Source: Penium margaritaceum
Taxonomy: Eukaryota; Streptophyta; Zygnematophyceae; Desmidiales; Peniaceae
Assembly: GCA_023375785.1 (NCBI GenBank)
Contig: SZWC01006867.1
Location: forward strand, 63,266 to 127,265
Direction of reading: 5' to 3'
DNA: 64,000 nucleotides
Shown: in pieces, positions 52,250 through 63,829 of the stretch
Numbering within the stretch: position 1 is the stretch's first letter
How the letters are laid out: the number at the start of each line of letters is the position of its first letter
Program-made: the position numbers and the translations under genes
The notes under the pieces: model-generated
The model's input: only the letters and a program-made list of their open reading frames with translations
Told to the model about the DNA's origin: nothing
The model's database searches: none

Positions 52250-52912
52250 ACTGAGGTTGAAGCAGAAGCAAGATGATAGCATTGACAAGTACACGGCAAG
52301 GGTTGTGGCAAAAGATTCAAACAACGTAAAAATTCTGAGTACGATGAGACCTTCGCACCGGTTATCACGTTTACCTCCACAAGGAGGTATAAATGGAGGT
52401 ACCGGAAGGTGTCAAAGCACCGAGGGTAAGGTATGCAAGCTGGTGAAAGCGTTGTACGGGCTGAAATAGGCCCCACAGATGTAGTACAAGGAGATGGACA
52501 ACTTCATGGCTGAAACATCTTTTGTGCAGTGCAACAATGATCCCAGCGTCTATGTACGGGAGGACAAACGTGGCTTGCTACCCGTGGTGTTTTATATGGA
52601 TGATCTTATCATGTATTCTGCCCCACACAAGGCACTTACGAACCTGAAGAAAAATCTGGCCAGCAGGTTCAAGATGAAGGACGTGGGACCTCTCTGGTAC
52701 AACCCTTGCATTGCTATTCACTGCAACCGCAAACCAGGCACCATTGAGCTCAACGAGACCAAGAACATCATGGACGTCTTGAATCACTACAACATGGAGG
52801 AATGGAAACCCGTGAGTACCCCCATGCCCTCCGACTGCAAGCTCTCCTCCTCCATGTCATCAAGTAACAAGGCAGATCGGTGGGCGATGCAAAACATTCC
52901 ATACTAGTCCGC
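52250..52912 (+). pseudogene. F1b reverse transcriptase (right copy)
   Basis: Starts in RT (KQKQDD region) and, like the left copy, lacks the segment before MEVPEG, although it retains a little more (YDETFAPVIT can be read near 52338-52370 in a shifted frame). Shared TAG codons lie at 52468 and 52483. The open frame 52494-52907 has FMAETSFVQCNNDPSVYVRE and an intact YMDD at 52593-52604, unlike YMEN in the left copy. Confidence 0.85.
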
Positions 52913-53547
52913 TGTTGGGAACCTCATGTATGCGATGGTAGGAACGTGACCTGACATTCCTTATGCGGTGGACCAGGTGAGGAGGTTTATGGCCAACTTT
53001 GATCCTGAACATTTGCAAGCCGTACAACGGATTTTTCACTACCTCAAAAAGACTCGGCACATGGGACTTCACTTTGGAGGTCAAGAAGGATGAGACTCGT
53101 TGCCACTGACCTGCTACAATGACGCAGATTGGAGAGGGCGGATTGACGACCGGAAGTCCACCTCAGGGTATGTGTGACTTTTCAACGGTAGTGTGATCTC
53201 CTGGGCAAACAGGAAGTAGGACTGCGCCTTGCTTTTTACTACCAACACAGAGTGTATTCCACTCTCTAAAGTGGCATCGCAGTTTGCTTGATGAGATCAA
53301 GGCACCGCAAGAGGAAGCTATGGTCATCCACATTGACAATCAGAGTTCCATTGTTATGGCAGAGGATGACATGATCTCTTGGCGTACAAAGCACATAAAC
53401 ATTCAGCACCACTACTCATGTGACGTTGTCACCAAGGGTATCGTAAAACTGAAACACATCGCAACTAAGAAAATGCTTGCAGACTTATTGACAAAGCCGC
53501 TAGACAGCGATTTGCATGTTACACGTGCTCGAGGAGTCCGCATGATG
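52913..53547 (+). pseudogene. F1b RNase H (right copy)
   Basis: YAVDQVRRFMANFDPEHLQA, LTCYNDADWRGRIDDRKSTS (catalytic Asp, about 53107-53165), SWANRK then TAG at 53217, and the open frame 53284-53712 with HIDNQSSIVMAEDDM and KMLADLLTKPLDS. The true end is before the F3 LTR at 53553; the ORF beyond is LTR sequence. Confidence 0.83.
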
Positions 53548-54321
53548 GATGCTGTTGACCTGACCTTGTCCTTAGGTGAAATTTGGACAGGCATAGGACT
53601 GACTAGGCATGCACTGCTCCCTTGGAGTAAGTCCCCTAAGTCTGGTCCAGATAGACAAGGCATGCACTGCTTATTTGGAGCAAGTCTCTTTGGTCAAAAC
53701 TGGAAAGCATAGCCATCCAACACTATGTAGGACAACTCCTTGTGGATTAGACGTTTCAGAGTTTGTCTTTGGAGGAAGAGGTCATCAAATCAAATCTCAG
53801 CCCAGTGACAGATTTTTTTTATGACCAAAAAGGGGACAGGAACGTCCTAAGTGATATCATAGAATATTCCAAGGTCCTTGCTGGTGGCTGGCGCCAGTTG
53901 GCGGTCACAAGGAGGGCCATGTAGGCAAGGGGGATGATGCAATCCAGATTGCCCCCAAAGTGGCTCATCCAAGGAGCCACTACGCGCCTAGGGTAGAGGC
54001 TCGCTCTAGGACTAAAAGAAACTGTTAGTTGCCTGTCCTTGATTAGAGTAATCATCATTGAGACTCCTCACAGATTTGTCCACCAGAGGCTTACACTAAA
54101 GAGTCATTGGTTGATCTAGGTCCCAGGAGATAGCTTCTCGCGCGAAAGTGACCCGATGCTAAGGACACAGCTCAAGGAAGTGATTCCTATGAACTGCTCA
54201 GTGTCGAACCGTGATTGTGAGGGTGATATCTCCTCCTAGTTGCAATACTAGGAGCGGACTGTAACTGCCATTGTGTCGGCCTTGTTTTCTAGTCCGTTGC
54301 CTTAGGCCGGTTGAAAGATGC
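53548..54321 (+). mobile_element. Solo F3 LTR with GATGC duplications (right copy)
   Basis: The LTR itself is 53553-54316 (764 bp); GATGC occurs at 53548-53552 and 54317-54321. It is the same insertion as 46406-47175, so insertion and LTR-LTR recombination preceded the tandem duplication. Confidence 0.92.
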
Positions 54322-54435
54322 AAGAGATGAGAAGTAAAGACCAAGAAAGCTCATGTGCAAAAACACAACACTGAGCTACAGGTTCATGCGGATGAAAACT
54401 ACTAGAGCAGGTGGCCTAAGGTGCTACGAAGATAT
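54322..54435 (+). other. F1b 3' tail with eroded polypurine tract (right copy)
   Basis: Matches 47181-47294. The polypurine tract is degraded here (GTGCTACGAAGATAT). Confidence 0.7.
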
Positions 54436-55122
54436 TGTTGTTCTTTATGCCCCATGGCAATAGCTATGGCTTTACGAACAGGTTCGGCATGCACTGCTCC
54501 CTTGGAATAAGGTCCCCTAATTTTGTTTGTGGTGCAAGTCCAAGCGAGACACCGGAAGTGTAGTACAACGGATAGCATGTTGGACTTAGGGACAACAGGT
54601 CTTGCAATGAAGCCTTGATGTGTGCATGAGTGATTTTGACCTTCTTGCACATATGAAGTTTCTTAAAAATTCTCTATTCATGAGGAGGATGTGCCACTTG
54701 GCGGTCAGTGGATGCGCCAGTTGGCAAGCGAGTGAGGTGGTGTGGAGTGGCCACCCCAAAAGTGCCACTACCCACACATCTTAGAAGCCAGGCCTAGGAC
54801 TATATGTACTAGGCTCATTCCTTATTCTAATCACAAAGTCTGGCCTTAGATGCTCTTCACAAAGTTGTCCAACTAAGGTTCAGTATAAAGAAGACACTTG
54901 TTGGTCTAAGCTCCAGGAGTTCGTCTTTGACTAGCGCCTCGTGGGAATGTGACCAAGTGCTAAGTGGACACAATTGCTAGCAAGTGATTGCGTAGGAAGT
55001 GCTCAGTGTGGAACAATGATCCCAAGGGTGATATCTTCTCCTAGCTGAAATGCTAGGAGCGGACGACAGTTGCTATTGTGTTGGCCCTATTTTCTAGTCC
55101 GTTTGCCTCAGGCCGGTTGACA
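54436..55122 (+). mobile_element. F1b 3' LTR (right copy)
   Basis: A 687-bp F1-type LTR collinear with 47295-47977, ending GGCCGGTTGACA, followed by the same F3 target sequence TGGTGGAGTTAGTCGCC. Confidence 0.9.
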
Positions 55123-55800
55123 TGGTGGAGTTAGTCGCCATGGTGAGGACTTCTTGTCTAACTGCAGGCTTTCAAGACTTGGCCTATTCCACTGATGTAT
55201 ATCTCTGATTTGTGCTCTCAAGAGGCTTGGTCCATACTACGTAAAGCCAATCAACTCTTGGGATCTATGCAACAAAACTCTCGTCTGGATTAGATTGATT
55301 GATTTCTTTGTTTTTGACAATTTTGGCCCCTTCCTTGGTTAAGAGGATTGTCATGTCGTGGTTTGTGATTTCTGGACATTAACAAGAGTTTTGTCACGAA
55401 CAACGGAATTTTAGACAATGCTCTCCTTGTTCAAGTGTTTTTTACTCACGTTCTCGCTGGTTCTAATGAAGTTGTCTCTCTCGCTTTGTGCACGGACAAG
55501 GCCGCTGTTGGCACACCTACAGCGACGTCCTCTATCTCTGATGGAGATAAACTCATCTTTCTCTCTTCAATAATGATGGTTTGTGCCAGAGTCAAGCCTG
55601 TAGGCTCCACTCTTGAATCGTGCCACTCCTTTGGCATTTAGTATGCTCTCAGCCATCATGTTCGTTAAGGTTTTTTCTTATCCGTTTTTGCCCTCATTTT
55701 CACCACCATTATCTCTGCCTTCTTTCTTAAGAGCCGTGCATTCCCATGCCCAATTTCCAGCCTTGCTACACTTGTGGCACTTCCAAGACGCTTTGAACCT
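55123..55800 (-). pseudogene. Inverted F3 protease and knuckle (right copy)
   Basis: The protease active site RLDSGTNHH keeps Asp-Ser-Gly (about 55572-55600), unlike the left copy. The knuckle reads CHKCSKAGNWAWEC (about 55735-55780), with the His replaced by Asn. Flanking MMAESILNAKGVAR and the pre-integrase start are as in the left copy, with different frameshifts. Confidence 0.8.
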
Positions 55801-56413
55801 TTTCCGCTACCACCATTGCCTCTTCCTCTACCGTAGAAGCTTCCGTTGTCACTTTGGCCAGAAGATGAGTTGTTGCCACGGCCACCATACTGTATAGCAT
55901 AGGCCAAAATGTGAGCCTCACTAGCACTATGACGCATGACCTCATTGTACACGTACTCAGACACTATCTCATATGTCAAATCCTCCTCCTTCTTATCGCA
56001 AAATACGGCGACCATAGGACCCCAGATTTCAAGAAGTGCCATGAGGAGGATCTTGGCATTCATGTTGGTGTCAATTTCCCACTTTATTTGGATGAGTTGC
56101 TGTAGTTGTCCTTCAAACCACAGTGGTAAGCCCTGAATCAACTCTCCCTTTCTCACTCTAATTACATATTCCTTTTTAAGATGAAGAGATGATTTGTAAA
56201 AGCAATTCATTGCTAAACATGTGCAAGCTTTTTATAAGCCTTAGATGCATACATGATTATATGGAGATGGGTATGATATGACTCATGCATTGATGTCATA
56301 AGGATGGCAAGCACCATGTCGTTTTTGGCAGTCCATGCTACATACTTAGCATCTTCTTTTGGAGGTTCAACCTCTTCTCCAAGGGACATCTTCAAGCAGC
56401 CACGCACCCTCAT
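55801..56413 (-). pseudogene. Inverted F3 Gag (right copy)
   Basis: Two open parts: SLGEEVEPPKEDAKYVAW (56213-56413) and 55665-56210 with IKWEIDTNMNAKILLMALLE, EEDLTYEIVSEYVYNEVMR and a Gly/Ser-rich linker. It is better preserved than the left copy (one main break near 56211). Confidence 0.82.
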
Positions 56414-56878
56414 GACAATTCAGTATTTCCATATCCACAAGGGAAAACCTACCCTTGTAAACTTCAAAATGCCACCATTGACCTGCTTTAGACTGAGCGT
56501 CGTGGGTATCATCACACTACTTCTCTACTTCTCTGCTTTGTTTAGGCCAATAAAGGCTAATGTATGCTGTTTTTTACTACCGGTTTAGGATGAGCACATT
56601 TTGTGCTTACCCCTTTACTATTCATCACCTGGAAATAGAGACAAATGCACTCTAGCAAAGTTAGGATCGTACCTCCAAGGGCAAAGCTTATCCTTGCTAG
56701 GGCCAATGATCATACCTTCGAGGGTAGAACTTATCCTTGGCCATTGTTTGCTAAGTGCTAGCACCCGTTGTTGGAGGTGATGGAGCACATGGAGCTTATG
56801 GAGCTGATGGAGCTCATGTACACTACAAGAAAAAAAGGGTGAGAGAGCACGTGGAAGTGTGCCTTACAACAGGTCAGT
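56414..56878 (-). other. Inverted F3 leader (right copy), no gene
   Basis: Collinear with 49301-49744 and carries the same AGCTTATGGAGCTGATGGAG repeat near 56793. Confidence 0.5.
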
Positions 56879-56893
56879 GTGGGCCCATGAGCC
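56879..56893 (-). other. Inverted F3 primer-binding site (right copy)
   Basis: The minus strand reads GGCTCATGGGCCCAC, two bases from the anticodon-arm complement. Confidence 0.7.
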
Positions 56894-56895
56894 TT

Positions 56896-57560
56896 TGTCA
56901 ACCGGCCTAAGGTAAAGGACTACAAAAGAAGGCCGACATAATGGCAATTCCTGTCCACTCCTAGTATTGTAATTAGCAAGAGATATCACCATCAAAATCA
57001 CAGTTTCAGACTTAGTAGTTCATACCAATCACTTCCTTGCACTTTGTCATTTGCACCTGGCCCCATCTGCACATGAAGCTAAACTCCGTGGATTGAGACC
57101 AAGCAATGTTGTTTTAGTGTCTACCTTTGGTGGAGAACTCGTTGAGGAGTCTCAAAGAGACTCCTCAAATAGTGTCCTTAGTTTGGTGGAGATAGACAAG
57201 GCATTCAAATCTTCTTTGGAATTAGTTCCCTTGGTCCATAGTGGATAGTATAGTGAATAAATACTACCTAGGATAACTCCTTGTAGACATTCCAGAGTTA
57301 GTATTTGTAATGTGAAGTCACTAAGTCAAATCCTAGCCCAGTGACTAGTTTTCTTGGTGACCAGAAGGGTTACAAGAAGGGTTTGAGAGACATCTTAGAA
57401 CATTCCAAGGTCCTTCCTAGTGGTTGGAACCACTTGGTGGTCACAGTGAGTGCCATGTAGGCAGGGGGGATTTTGTAGTCCGAATTGCCCCCGAAGTGGC
57501 TCATCCAAAGAGCCGGTGTCCACCTAGGGTAAATGCTAGCTCTAGGCCTAAAAGTATCTG
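56896..57560. mobile_element. Fold-back F3 LTR (right copy)
   Basis: LTR R-U5 half on minus (56896-57156), palindrome at 57137-57173 with two substitutions in its arms, then LTR U3 on plus (57174-57560). Same structure as 49762-50430. Confidence 0.82.
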
Positions 57561-58469
57561 TTAGTTATCTTCCATCCTCCAAGTTTTAGCTCCATGTTCT
57601 GGATTTACAAGAACAGTCAAGAAGAAGAAAATGACATAGATTATGCGATTAACTGAAAAGTAGTATTGTTTGAGTGACTTGGGATTGGAACAGTAAAGAG
57701 ACAACAAGCAAGAAAGAAATTGCCACTCTCTCTCTCCCGCCCTCTTGCCTAAGCTAGCTAGTTTGTGTCCCTACTTGTTGGTAGAATCAGGCAGCACTAG
57801 TGGAAACGTACCAAGAGTGTGAAGAGACTGAGCGTGAATACCTCTCTGGCTACCATGAGCTGACGTGAGAGTAGTGGAGCAAAGGTGAGTGGCTCCAACC
57901 AGTTAGTGTGACCTCTTGAGGAACCAAGAGTGACGACCAACGAGCCACGTGAGTGGTGAGGCTTGGCTCTTGTAGCCGTTCATAGATCAGGGACACTAGG
58001 CTATACCCACCTTAGTCTAAATGGCGAAGTGAAAAACGACCAGTGAAACTTACAAGAAGAGCAAGTGGCCAATGAGCGGCCACAGCTGCTCTCACAGATC
58101 GGGCCATGGCCATTTATCGAAAGCAAGCATCCAACATAAGCCAAGTGACATGACTTGATGACTCAAATTCATTGAGCAATGCTTCGTCATGCAGTGTGTC
58201 AGATTCATGAGGCACAAGATTGATGGATAGTCGTTCCCAATTCTTTTGTTCAAAACCGTGAGCCATAAGCTCTCAAATTAGCATATAGCACTAGCCAAGT
58301 TCACTTGTAGTCATCATCGTATATAGTGTACCAAGTTATCCATGGAGCGTACTGTTGTATGCACATGAGATGTAGTAGCTGGGTGAGGCCTTGACTAAGG
58401 CTCTTGAAGTTCAGAGTATGTATAGTATTTAGCCATGCATAAGAGACATGTTTTAGTTTTGTGTATCAC
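57561..58469 (+). mobile_element. F6 LTR candidate (right copy), no gene
   Basis: Collinear with 50431-51318, with the same CT run (57728-57737) and GCCCTCTTGCCTAAGCTAGC. It is interrupted at 58469 by F4 copy 2; the rest, including the PBS, should lie beyond the right edge of the window. Confidence 0.5.
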
Positions 58470-59208
58470 TGTAAGGAAAGGAGCCATCCGGCTCAATTTC
58501 AGGTCCACAGGAGCAAGTTCCAGGGAAACAACCAGATGCTTGGCCCGATTGTCAATCCTACTTCTCCATTGGAAAGATTAGGTGGCAAAATATATATGGT
58601 CCAAGTTTCAGGCCGATCCAACAGTCGGATTTAGAGATATGAATTTTTGAAGTTTCCAGGGTCATCCACTGACAATGTCTAGATGACCATGGGCAATGGC
58701 TCCATGCCTTAGCCTGAGAAAAGAAAAAGGCAAGAGGTCCTGGCTCAAGACGTGATGGAAGAAATATCCAAAAAGGTACTAGATTCTTGGATTGCCTTGT
58801 CAGACTGTGCTGAGTACAAAAAAGGTACCTCTCCTTTCTTTTTAGGTGAGGTGAGATCCTTGTGTCCTAGCCATGGACACATGGCGATTCTCCATGGGAT
58901 TGTGGGTTATGTGAGCACTAGGAGTGTGCCATGAGAGAATGTTTTAGTTCTCTAGGTCGTGTGTGAGTGGTCAGCCTGATTGCTAGGCTGATTTCCTCTC
59001 TTGTGTGAGATTATGGACTCTATTGTGTGAGCCTTAGCCTCCATAGCTAAGTGGTGTGGCTTGTGAGAAGGCTGACTTGCCCAAGCTCTAACCCTATATG
59101 TACTCCATCATTTTGAGTGATTCAACAACCATTCTTCAGCACAAGTGATGCACTTTCAGTTCCACATGTTTGCTGCTCCAATGCTCCCTCTCTCCTCCAG
59201 TTCCAACA
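58470..59208 (+). mobile_element. F4 5' LTR (copy 2)
   Basis: A 739-bp LTR, TGTAAGGAAAGGAGCC ... CCAGTTCCAACA, collinear with copy 1. It is inserted in the right-hand F6 LTR copy, so it is younger than the tandem duplication. Confidence 0.9.
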
Positions 59209-59210
59209 CT

Positions 59211-59222
59211 TGGTATCAGAGC
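59211..59222 (+). other. F4 primer-binding site (copy 2)
   Basis: TGGTATCAGAGC, two bases after the LTR end, as in copy 1. Confidence 0.92.
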
Positions 59223-59870
59223 CACGTTTTTCCAGTTTCAGCTAGCACAGACCGTCTCTTTATGAGCGATGGGTTTGGGTCAAACATGTACTAAATTTGG
59301 GAATCAGCCACAAGAACGTCAAGTTCACAAGAAAAGCGTTCCAACGAGCTCAAGATCGCAAAGATCCAACGGTCGGATTGAGAGTTATGCTCAAAACAAT
59401 GTCGGCTAGGGCTGCACTCTTCAGTTTGAGTAAGACTGTCACCTTTTGATGACCATAACTCTCTCATTTCTTTATCAAATTTAGAAATAAGAAAGTTTAA
59501 CTTCAATTAGTTTTCCTCAGCTTTCCATTGGTTCAAAGATATTTGCATTCCATTGGTACGTTTGGGAGAAACACTATTTAAAAGCTGGCTGGTGTTAGCT
59601 GGAGTAGGAGTAGCAGCATACCCTGTTTTAAAAAAGGCACATCCCTTAAAATCCCCTATTGATGACCCTGTTTTATGGGTCTACCAGAGTTTTTTGAGCT
59701 GAATTTTCCAGTGGTGGGTTTTTTTTTTCCAAATTGCTAGTCTGCTGGCCTCTACAGTCCATTATCTGTCAGAAAGATTTCTCGCAGAAGCAACAGTAGA
59801 AGCAGGGGTAGCGCCGCCACTCAAGGGCAGCGCTGAGCATCACCAAAGCTGAAAAAGGTCAGCAGCGGGC
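59223..59870 (+). other. F4 leader (copy 2), no gene
   Basis: Collinear with 36420-37040, including GATCCAACGGTCGGATTGAG (59362-59381) and a T9 run near 59722. No coding signal on either strand. Confidence 0.6.
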
Positions 59871-60770
59871 ATGGTAACAGCAGCCCAGCCCTTGGAGAGG
59901 CTGAAAGCGCACGCCAACTTCACGTTTTGGAAGATCCGTACCCGCCTGCTTTTGGAGGAGAGGGGCTTGTTGGTGGCGGTGAGCGGCGACAAGTGCGCTC
60001 CACCTCCACAGGAAAAATGAGTCACAACAGCGCAAGAGGTGGCTGAGAAGACGCTACAGAAAGGTGCAGCAAATGCAAGTTCATCTACAATTGCTGTTGC
60101 TGTATACGACGAGTGGAAGAAGAAGTTCAGGCACGCCTACAAGTTGCTTGTCAACACCATGTCTAACCCGCATCTTCAGTACATGAGTGACAAGGCTACT
60201 GCAAAAGAGGGGTGCGATGCGTTGTGCAAGAAGTATGAGAGCAAGGATCCAAGATTCCTCATGCTTTTGGAGGAGAAGATGATGGCGTTGAAAACAGAGT
60301 GTGGTAAAGGGATGGCAATGTACTTGGACAAGGCAAAGGAGCTGGCAAAGCAGCTGAAAGCCACGAGCAACCCTGTGGAAGAGACGCGCTTCATCCTCCT
60401 CTTGCTCAGGGGACTCCCAACCAGCTAAGACATGATGCAAGAGAGTTTGGAGTCCCAGCCCACTCTTGACCTGGAATTTATCTGCACGCACCTGGTGCAG
60501 GTGGAACTACATCACAATGCAACAAAGCGCAATAGCGGCAACAGCAATGAAGCAGCATTTGTGGCTACAAGCTTGCATAACCAGGAGTAACAGCAGTCTT
60601 GGCAAAAGAGAGGCAAGAAAGAAGACAAAAATGAGTGTTTCAAGCTCAAGAGGAACCAGAAAGAGTAGTAGTAGCAGTAGCAACAGGAACAATCTCTACA
60701 GCAACTACAATAGTAGTCACAGTAGTGTTAGCAGCAGCAGCAGTAACAGTACAACCAGGCTGGAGTACGC
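59871..60770 (+). pseudogene. F4 Gag (copy 2), knuckle deleted, Gln tract full of TAG
   Basis: ATG 59871 gives RLKAHANFTFWKIRTRLLLE (first part), a TGA at 60018, then an open stretch 60039-60428 with the UBN2 middle (VEETRFILLLLRGLPTS). Beyond, in the same frame, the zinc knuckle present in copy 1 is missing: KKEDKN runs directly into ECFKLKR. The Gln-rich tail (60660-60760) contains eight TAG (60666, 60669, 60672, 60678, 60711, 60714, 60723, 60729) and one TAA (60744) among CAG/CAA codons, whereas copy 1 is almost uninterrupted there. Confidence 0.85.
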
Positions 60771-61255
60771 CGTTTTGGCAACATGAATGTGGCAAAGGAG
60801 ATGCGCGATCACCTCTTCATGGCAAAGTCTGATATGTCGCAGGTGGAGAAGGCAAGTCTCACATGGTACAAGGACTCAGGGTGTACCAAGAGCTTGACGC
60901 ATCACAAGGAGTGGTTTATGCAGCTGCTCTCCAATCCCTCCCGACCGATTCCTTTGGGTGATGATCGGGTGGTGTATGGTGAGGGAATTGGGATGGTGGA
61001 GATGTGGTTGGAGTCCCCGTGTGGCATTGAAGTGGGAGTGTTATGTGGCGTGCTGTATGTACCTGATGCTGCGTTCAACCTTCTCTTAGTGTCCTCTCTC
61101 ACCAACACAGATTTACGAGTTGTCTTTGATAACGACTATGGCTACATCCTCAATAAGGAAACGGGAGAGGAGTTGGCTAGGGCGGTGAAAGAAGGCAACA
61201 TGTACTGCCTGCTGGGGACAACCAAGATCCCGTGTAAGCAGAGTCTGCAATAGTG
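60771..61255 (+). pseudogene. F4 protease (copy 2)
   Basis: Open frame 60783-61253: MNVAKEMRDHLFMAKSDMSQ, active site YKDSGCTKSLTHH with Asp-Ser-Gly intact (about 60867-60905), GVLYVPDAAFNLLLVSSLTN (about 61050-61110) and a C-terminal LYILNKE-like region to a stop at 61251. It is better than copy 1. Confidence 0.83.
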
Positions 61256-62175
61256 GTGCAAGCAACAGAGGGAAAAATCTTGCATGCCCACTGCGGCAAC
61301 ATCGGCATGCGCACCTTGCAGCAAGTTAAAACAAAGCAGATGGTGCGTGACTTCCCCACTATCTTTAACTTTGAGCAGGAGTTGTGCATCGGCTGTTTGG
61401 CGGAGAAGCAACATCGCGAGCCATTCTCTGGAGCAAGGGAGCATGCGAAGGAGGTGCTAGAGCTAGTCCACACAGATTTTTGTGGCCCGATGTAGACCCA
61501 CAGCTTTGGAGGCTCTAAGTATTTTCTCACCTTCATTGATGATTTCAGCCGTTACACTGCTGTGTACTTCCTTTCCTCCAAGGAAGAGTGTTTTGACAAG
61601 TTCAAGGAGATCAAGTCCATGCTGAAGAACCGGACTGGCAAGAAGATCCAGGCGCTGCGCAGTGACCACAATTGAGAGAACTTGAGCGAGGAGTTCGTGG
61701 ACTACCTCGCAGCAGCTGGCATCAAGGCGCAACGCACTGCGCCATTCTTGCCATAGTAGAACGTTGTTGTAGAACGCGCCAACCACACAATCAGTGAATC
61801 ACACGCTCCATGCTGTACGCGGCTTGGCTGACCTACGAATTCCGGGCCGAAGCCATGAGCCTTGCGGTCTACATCAAGAACCACATTCCAACCAAGGCCC
61901 TGAAGCAGATGACATCGTACAAGGCGTGGTTTGGCAAGAAGCTGAGCGTGGCTTATCTTTGTGTGTTTAGCAGCCAGGCACACATACACGTACCTAAGGA
62001 GAAGCGGCACAAGTGGGACGCAAAGAGCGCACAGATGCTGATGATTGGATATGACATGGCAAGCAAGGCCTATCGCCTCTACCAGAGGTATACTTGCCAC
62101 GTCATCATCTCCACGGATGTCGTCTTCAACGAGAGCAACATCATCTGCACCAACATTATTTGTGAAAAGGAATAA
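61256..62175 (+). pseudogene. F4 integrase (copy 2)
   Basis: Pre-integrase HAHCGNIGMRTLQQ (61280-61325), CIGCLAEKQHREPF, then ELVHTDFCGP with the first Asp intact (about 61462-61492) and TAG at 61493 (copy 1 has CAG). FLTFIDDFSRYTAVYFL and ALRSDH keep the second Asp, but TGA at 61674 replaces the GGE-type Gly before Glu. TAG at about 61756. The C-terminal block 61810-62175 has MLMIGYDMASKAYRLYQR. Confidence 0.85.
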
Positions 62176-63330
62176 GAGCCAGCATCTGACAAGGCAGTGG
62201 GAGCAAATACCCTTCATGACCTAACCTCTCTTGACCCTTCCTCTATTGTGATCGTGGGAGAACCACTCCACTCTCGTATGTCTAAAGTAGTAGATGCGAC
62301 AACCTCATCGGCAGAATGAGAAGAAGGAGATGCAGCACCACCACCAGCGACAATTTTACTAGCAACACCACCCCAGCCGCCCGCTTATACTCCAGCACCA
62401 GGTCGTAGCTACCCTCTTAGGGTGCGCTACAAGCCTAGTGAGCGTGGCCATTTTTGGATGATGGAAAAACCAGACCAGATGAACGTCACAGTTGCAGGAG
62501 ACTCTAATTAGACGACGTCATACAAGGAGGCCACGGCTGCACCAGATGCAGCAGATTGGATGCAAGCTGTGCAACAGAAGATACAGTTGCAACTCGACAA
62601 TGGTACGTGGGAGCTCATTGAGCGTCCACCTGGATGCAAGGTAATCAAGTGCAAGTGGGTGTTTAAGAAGAAGAGGGACGCAACATCGAAAGTGCAAGGC
62701 AAGGCTTGTCGCCAAGGGCTACTCGGAGCAGGAAGGCATTGACTACACTGAAACCTTTGCTCCTGTTGCAAAGTTTGCCTCTGTGCGCACGCTCCTCTCT
62801 TATGCAGCAGCTCAAGCCTTTGAGATCCACCACATGGATGTCAAGACAACATTCCTGAACGGTGACTTGGAGGAGGAGATCTACAGGGAGCGGCCGGAGG
62901 GATTCATCATGGATGGCCAAGAGCACCTGGTTAGGAAGATGCAGAAGTTGCTGTACGGCGTGAAGCAAGCGTCGCGTGCTTGGAACCAGAAATTGGATGC
63001 AACGCTGTAGTGCATGGGGTTTAAGTGCAGCAAGTGTGACTGCATTGTCTATCACTGGCAGCATGGGCATGAGATCCTCATGATCATTGCCTATGTGGAT
63101 GACATGCTTGTCCCCTCGAACAACATGTCTGCACTGTAGAATTTCAAGGAGGCCATGCAGGAGCGCTTCCAGATGTCTGATCTTGGGGATGAATCATACT
63201 TACTCGGCATCCAGATCACATGTGATCGCAAATCACTATCTCTCTTCCTGCAGCAGATTTGTTATGTCGAGGATGTCTTGCAGGGGTTCCGCATGGCAGA
63301 GGCCAAACCCACCAGCACGCCGTTGGAGAC
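62176..63330 (+). pseudogene. F4 linker and reverse transcriptase (copy 2)
   Basis: The Pro/Ala-rich linker (62180-62540, RSYPLRVRYKPSERGHFW) leads to RT: QLDNGTWELIERPPGCKVI (62587-62645), a frameshift near 62690, ETFAPVAKFASVRTLLSYAA (about 62751-62811), HHMDVKTTFLNGDLEEEIY (about 62829-62885) and AYVDDMLV with YVDD at 63092-63103. TAG at 63007 and 63136. Catalytic residues intact. Confidence 0.87.
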
Positions 63331-63785
63331 ATAGCAGTACCTCGTGAGCTTCAATGGAGAGGAAAATGCAGCTGAGCCACAGAAGTACCAGAGCGCCGTC
63401 GGTAGCCTCATGTATTTGATTGTAACAACCAGGCCGGATCTTGCACATGCTGTGAGCGCTTTAAGCCAGCACATGGCTAATCCCAGACATAAGCACCAGA
63501 AGGCAGTGAAGCAGATCTTTTGCTACCTTGTTGGAACCATTCGCATTGGCATCACCTAAAATGAAAACGACGACATCATCGGCTACACAGACGCAGATTG
63601 GGCTTCAAACCTTGAGGTCCGCAAGTCCATTTGTGGACGTGTTCCTCATGAATGGCGAGGCCATCTGCTGGTGCAGCAAGCGGTAGGTGGTCGTAGCCAC
63701 CTTAAGCACTGAAGCTGAGTACGTCTCTCTCAGCGTTGGAGCCAAGGAAGCCATTTGGCTTGAGCGTCTGACGGTGGAGATGAGT
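63331..63785 (+). pseudogene. F4 RNase H, truncated (copy 2)
   Basis: SAVGSLMYLIVTTRPDLAHA, NPRHKHQKAVKQIFCYL, GYTDADWASNLEVRKS (catalytic Asp), then a frameshift near 63635; AEYVSLSVGAKEAIWLERL is readable in a shifted frame to about 63778. The domain stops at 63785, before the DNQSA motif present in copy 1 (41070-41085). Confidence 0.82.
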
Positions 63786-63829
63786 GGGAGCCAGCACATG
63801 GCTAATCCCGGACCTAAGCACCAAAAGCT
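63786..63829 (+). repeat. Displaced duplicate of upstream RNase H sequence
   Basis: GAGCCAGCACATGGCTAATC and the following 20 bases nearly repeat 63455-63499 and match F4 copy 1 at about 40713-40755. The junction has the short homology GGGAG/GAGCCAG. It joins RNase H to the hexanucleotide array. Confidence 0.75.

Noticed and set aside
53413-53663. Minus-strand ORFs with MPCLSGPDLGDLLQG-like products recurring at several sites (41964, 46319, 53412)
   Set aside because: They recur only because the F3 LTR U3 repeat recurs; the frame is opposite to RNase H and LTR and has no start-to-stop conservation.
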